This document shows, one piece after another, positions 61,832-64,000 of a stretch of 64,000 bases of DNA. The first letter of the stretch is position 1. Every line of letters starts with the position of its first letter. The notes below the pieces were generated by a model that did not search any database, was not told the DNA's origin, and was given only the letters and a program-made list of their open reading frames with translations. Source of the DNA: DATCJA01 sp963814955 (GTDB lineage: Bacteria; Acidobacteriota; Vicinamibacteria; Vicinamibacterales; UBA2999); NCBI GenBank assembly GCA_963814955.1, contig CAWFEX010000004.1, forward strand, positions 744,001-808,000, in the 5' to 3' direction. The position numbers and the translations under genes were made by a program.

Positions 61832-62515
61832 TCACCCGCGTTGACCGTCATACAGACGAGCCAACCACGCCGGCGGCACTCCCACCCAATATAGAGAGAT
61901 TAGTACGCCGTTCCGCAGACTGCGCCGTACCCATCCGTCGCGCCTCCATCGTCGCGATGACGTGAGAAGGGGCAACGGCAATTCGGTGACGACTCCGGTC
62001 CGAACGAGACGCCGGACCAGATCCACATCTTCGAAGAGCGGCAACTCGCGAAAACCTCCCATCGATTCAAAGACACGACGTCGCACGAACAGACCCTGGT
62101 CGCCGTAGGGCAGCTTCAGTTGCCGCACTCGCCACGCGACGCCGCGTTCGATGATTCGCGCCTGCCAAGCGGTATCGTCCAGCGCGAAGCGGAACCACCC
62201 CCCTGCGATGTGGTGCTCCAGGCCGTGAAACGCCTCGAGCCACCCCGCCGGGAGCTGTGAATCCGCGTGCAGGAAGAGCAGCCACTCCCCGCCGGCAGAG
62301 GCCGCGCCTGCATTCATCTGACGGCCTCGTCCGGGCTGCGTCCTATATAGACGTGTGTCATGCCGTGTGTGGACGAGCCGCTCGAGGTCGGCGGCGTCTC
62401 CACCATCGACGAGGATGATTTCGACCTCGGGCGTAGCCGGCACCTGGGACAGCAGCTTCCCGGCGGCCTCCGCGTCGTCAAGGACCGGCGTCACGATGGT
62501 CACCAAAGGGGGCAT
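61832..62515 (-). CDS. GT2 family glycosyltransferase (TIGR04283 type)
   Basis: A GT-A enzyme of 227 residues. It has LVTIVTPVLDDAEAAGKLLSQV, the donor-binding VEIILVDGGD, PGRGRQMNAGAASAGGEWLLFLHADSQLP and FEDVDLVRRLVR, a pattern seen in the TIGR04283 family first described with arsenosugar synthesis. No arsenic genes are seen nearby, so that label should not be trusted. The end is basic with one hydrophobic stretch. It is divergent from msrP with 28 bases between the start codons. Confidence 0.85.
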   Translation of the reverse strand: MPPLVTIVTPVLDDAEAAGKLLSQVPATPEVEIILVDGGDAADLERLVHTRHDTRLYRTQPGRGRQMNAGAASAGGEWLLFLHADSQLPAGWLEAFHGLEHHIAGGWFRFALDDTAWQARIIERGVAWRVRQLKLPYGDQGLFVRRRVFESMGGFRELPLFEDVDLVRRLVRTGVVTELPLPLLTSSRRWRRDGWVRRSLRNGVLISLYWVGVPPAWLARLYDGQRG

Positions 62516-62532
62516 AATGAATTAGAAAGGCC

Positions 62533-62538
62533 TATAAT
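62533..62538 (+). promoter_or_regulatory. TATAAT box immediately before msrP
   Basis: A perfect TATAAT ends five bases before the ATG at 62544, which would give transcription starting near the first codon (leaderless mRNA). No matching -35 was found, and no ribosome site lies at the usual distance. Confidence 0.35.
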
Positions 62539-62543
62539 TCGCC

Positions 62544-63503
62544 ATGCTCATTCGCAAAGCCCAGGATCTCCGCTACTCGGATATCACGCCCAAGTCGGTG
62601 TATCTGCGCCGCCGTGAGTTCATCCAGACGGCAGGCGCGGCCGCGATAGGCGCCGCGGCGGCGTTCACGGCGACAAGCGGGACGCCTGCGCGGGCCCAGG
62701 CCCAGGGGCGGGCAAAGCTTCCGAACGTCAAGAAGAGCCCTTTGAGCACGACCGAGAAGCTCAATTCGTTCGAAGACATCACGGGCTATAACAACTTCTA
62801 CGAATTCGGCACCGACAAGGACGATCCGCAGCGCAACGCCCAGAAGTTTGTGACGCGGCCGTGGACGATCAAAGTCGAGGGACTCGTCAAGGCGCCCGCT
62901 ACTATCGACATCGACAGCTTCATTAAACCGCACGCGCTCGAGGAACGTATCTACCGTCTTCGCTGCGTTGAAGCGTGGTCGATGGTCATTCCGTGGGTGG
63001 GAATCCCGCTTGCCGATGTGATCAAGCGGCTCGAGCCCCAGCCAAGCGCCAAGTACGTTGAGTTCCTGACGCTGCTGGACGTGAAACAGATGCCGGGGCA
63101 GCGGCTGCCGGTGCTGGATTGGCCGTACGTCGAAGGGCTTCGGATGGACGAAGCGATGCATCCGCTCACCATTCTGGCGGTGGGTCTGTACGGCGAAGTT
63201 CTCCCGAATCAGAACGGCGCGCCCATTCGTCTCATCGTGCCCTGGAAGTATGGGTTCAAGGGGGTCAAGTCCATCGTGCGTATGCGCTTTACCGACAAGC
63301 AGCCGCGCACGTCATGGGAGATTTCGAACCCGCGCGAGTACGGCTTTTACGCCAACGTGAATCCCTCGGTCGATCATCCGCGCTGGAGCCAGGGGAGCGA
63401 GCGCCGCCTCGGCGAGTTCTTCCGCAAGAAGACGCTGATGTTCAACGGCTACGATCAGGTGGCGAGCCTCTACTCCGGCCTGGATCTCCGCCGGAACTTT
63501 TGA
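62544..63503 (+). CDS. msrP: MsrP, periplasmic protein-methionine-sulfoxide reductase catalytic subunit
   Basis: A molybdenum-cofactor enzyme of 319 residues that repairs oxidised methionines in periplasmic proteins. A twin-arginine signal (LRRREFIQTAGAAAIG) starts near residue 21. Family motifs include FYEFGTDKDDPQRNAQKF and WTIKVEGLV, the molybdopterin-linked Cys in YRLRCVEAWSMVIPWVG, PVLDWPYVEGLRMDEAMHPL and PWKYGFKGVKSI. The stop overlaps the start of msrQ (TTGA), the usual operon. Identity firm. Confidence 0.95.
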   Translation: MLIRKAQDLRYSDITPKSVYLRRREFIQTAGAAAIGAAAAFTATSGTPARAQAQGRAKLPNVKKSPLSTTEKLNSFEDITGYNNFYEFGTDKDDPQRNAQKFVTRPWTIKVEGLVKAPATIDIDSFIKPHALEERIYRLRCVEAWSMVIPWVGIPLADVIKRLEPQPSAKYVEFLTLLDVKQMPGQRLPVLDWPYVEGLRMDEAMHPLTILAVGLYGEVLPNQNGAPIRLIVPWKYGFKGVKSIVRMRFTDKQPRTSWEISNPREYGFYANVNPSVDHPRWSQGSERRLGEFFRKKTLMFNGYDQVASLYSGLDLRRNF

Positions 63504-64000
63504 AGCCGTTCACTATTTTCCGGTGGACGATCTTTGCGGCCGCGCTCGTTCCCGCGGCCGCTGTCGTTTACTGGACACTTACCGGCGACACCGGCCCCAA
63601 TCCAATCGACTTCATCACTGACACTACCGGCACGACCGCGCTGACGTTCCTGATCATTTCGCTCAGCATCACGCCGTTGCGCCGGGTGACGGCGCGCAAC
63701 GAGCTGGTTAAACTGCGCCGCATGCTTGGACTCTTCGCGTTCTTCTATGCGTGTCTCCACATGCTGACGTGGTCCGTGCTCGACTGGTTCTTCGATTTCG
63801 CGAGCATGGCCGAGGATGTCGTCAAGCGGCCTTTCATCACCATGGGGATGACCACGTTTCTGCTGCTTCTTCCTCTGGCGATTACGTCGACAGCGGGCTG
63901 GATCAGGAGACTCGGCCGGCGATGGCAGCAGCTCCACCGGCTCGTCTACGTAGCGGGCGCGACGGCCGTCATCCATTTCTGGTGGGTCGTCAAGGCAGAC
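63500..64000 (+). CDS. msrQ: MsrQ, heme-binding membrane subunit (5' part, runs off the window)
   Basis: The YedZ/MsrQ b-type cytochrome that passes electrons to MsrP. The start is a TTG overlapping the msrP stop. The reading continues as LKPFTIFRWTIFAAALVPAA, then ALTFLIISLSITPLRRVT, LVKLRRMLGLFAFFYACLHMLTW with the first heme-ligand His, and LHRLVYVAGATAVIHFWWVVKAD at the window edge with further His ligands. Four hydrophobic helices are visible. It is too short in this window and starts with TTG, so automated methods could miss it. Confidence 0.92.
   Translation, partial: MKPFTIFRWTIFAAALVPAAAVVYWTLTGDTGPNPIDFITDTTGTTALTFLIISLSITPLRRVTARNELVKLRRMLGLFAFFYACLHMLTWSVLDWFFDFASMAEDVVKRPFITMGMTTFLLLLPLAITSTAGWIRRLGRRWQQLHRLVYVAGATAVIHFWWVVKAD

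Noticed and set aside
61832..62515. Arsenosugar biosynthesis role for the GT2 gene
   Set aside because: The label comes only from the family name. No arsenic methylation or transport genes were seen in the window.
1..64000. tRNA or rRNA genes
   Set aside because: No cloverleaf ending in CCA-type acceptor stems and no conserved rRNA stretch was noticed. A tRNA search program was not available, so a weak one could be missed.

Overview
The window is high-GC bacterial DNA, most likely from an acidobacterium of the Vicinamibacteria type. This placement is an inference. It rests on the gene families present (secreted PQQ dehydrogenase, cytochrome c-streptogramin lyase, VOC and cupin periplasmic proteins, a PEP-CTERM-style exopolysaccharide locus without an exosortase) and on the many short palindromes that translate as VRLKPDT or VRLQPD near gene ends. 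No rRNA, tRNA, CRISPR array, phage or transposase gene was recognised.

Layout. 1-4045: the end of imuB and a complete dnaE2, a SOS mutagenesis cassette. 4142-7525: a zinc-ribbon membrane protein coupled to a site-2 protease, an EamA transporter, a YbjQ protein and a degenerate receiver. 7633-19656: accessory metabolism, with a PQQ-type dehydrogenase, cupin, VOC proteins, amidohydrolase, Gfo/Idh/MocA and GMC oxidoreductases, ROK sugar kinase, cytochrome c-streptogramin lyase and a PLD-like protein. 19757-22207: radical SAM, SET-domain and SpoIID-like genes. 22241-59231: a large exopolysaccharide locus, nearly all on the minus strand. 59408-62515: a soluble histidine kinase, a sigma54 response regulator and a GT2 enzyme. 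62544-64000: msrP and the start of msrQ.

How the exopolysaccharide genes fit together. A NusG-like antiterminator gene heads a minus-strand run of about 25 kb. In order it encodes an outer-membrane barrel, an SLBB export protein, a GumC/Wzz chain-length protein, a CpsD-like kinase, the initiating sugar transferase, a Wzy/ligase-type polymerase, GT4 transferases, FemAB/GNAT acyltransferases, a DegT aminotransferase, a polysaccharide deacetylase, a Wzx flippase, an AsnB amidotransferase, a heparinase-type lyase, a formyltransferase, a second deacetylase and a beta-helix/GT2 fusion. A satellite group (GT4, heparinase, lipoprotein, AsnB) follows. The set suggests a Wzx/Wzy-dependent polymer with amidated uronic acids and acylated, possibly N-formylated, amino sugars. 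Two sigma54 activators flank it, and good -24/-12 sites lie before the second activator (59292-59308) and before a secreted beta-propeller gene (28901-28917).

Two window-wide properties matter to anyone using these genes. First, at least a dozen conserved genes carry single-base frameshifts, and about ten of these fall at or within a few bases of a GTAC tetranucleotide. This looks more like a systematic long-read error at a modified motif than gene decay. Frameshifted genes are therefore given as whole genes, with the shift point stated. Second, several families of short palindromic repeats lie between genes, supply stop codons, and are inserted in frame inside genes (three in dnaE2, one in a deacetylase).
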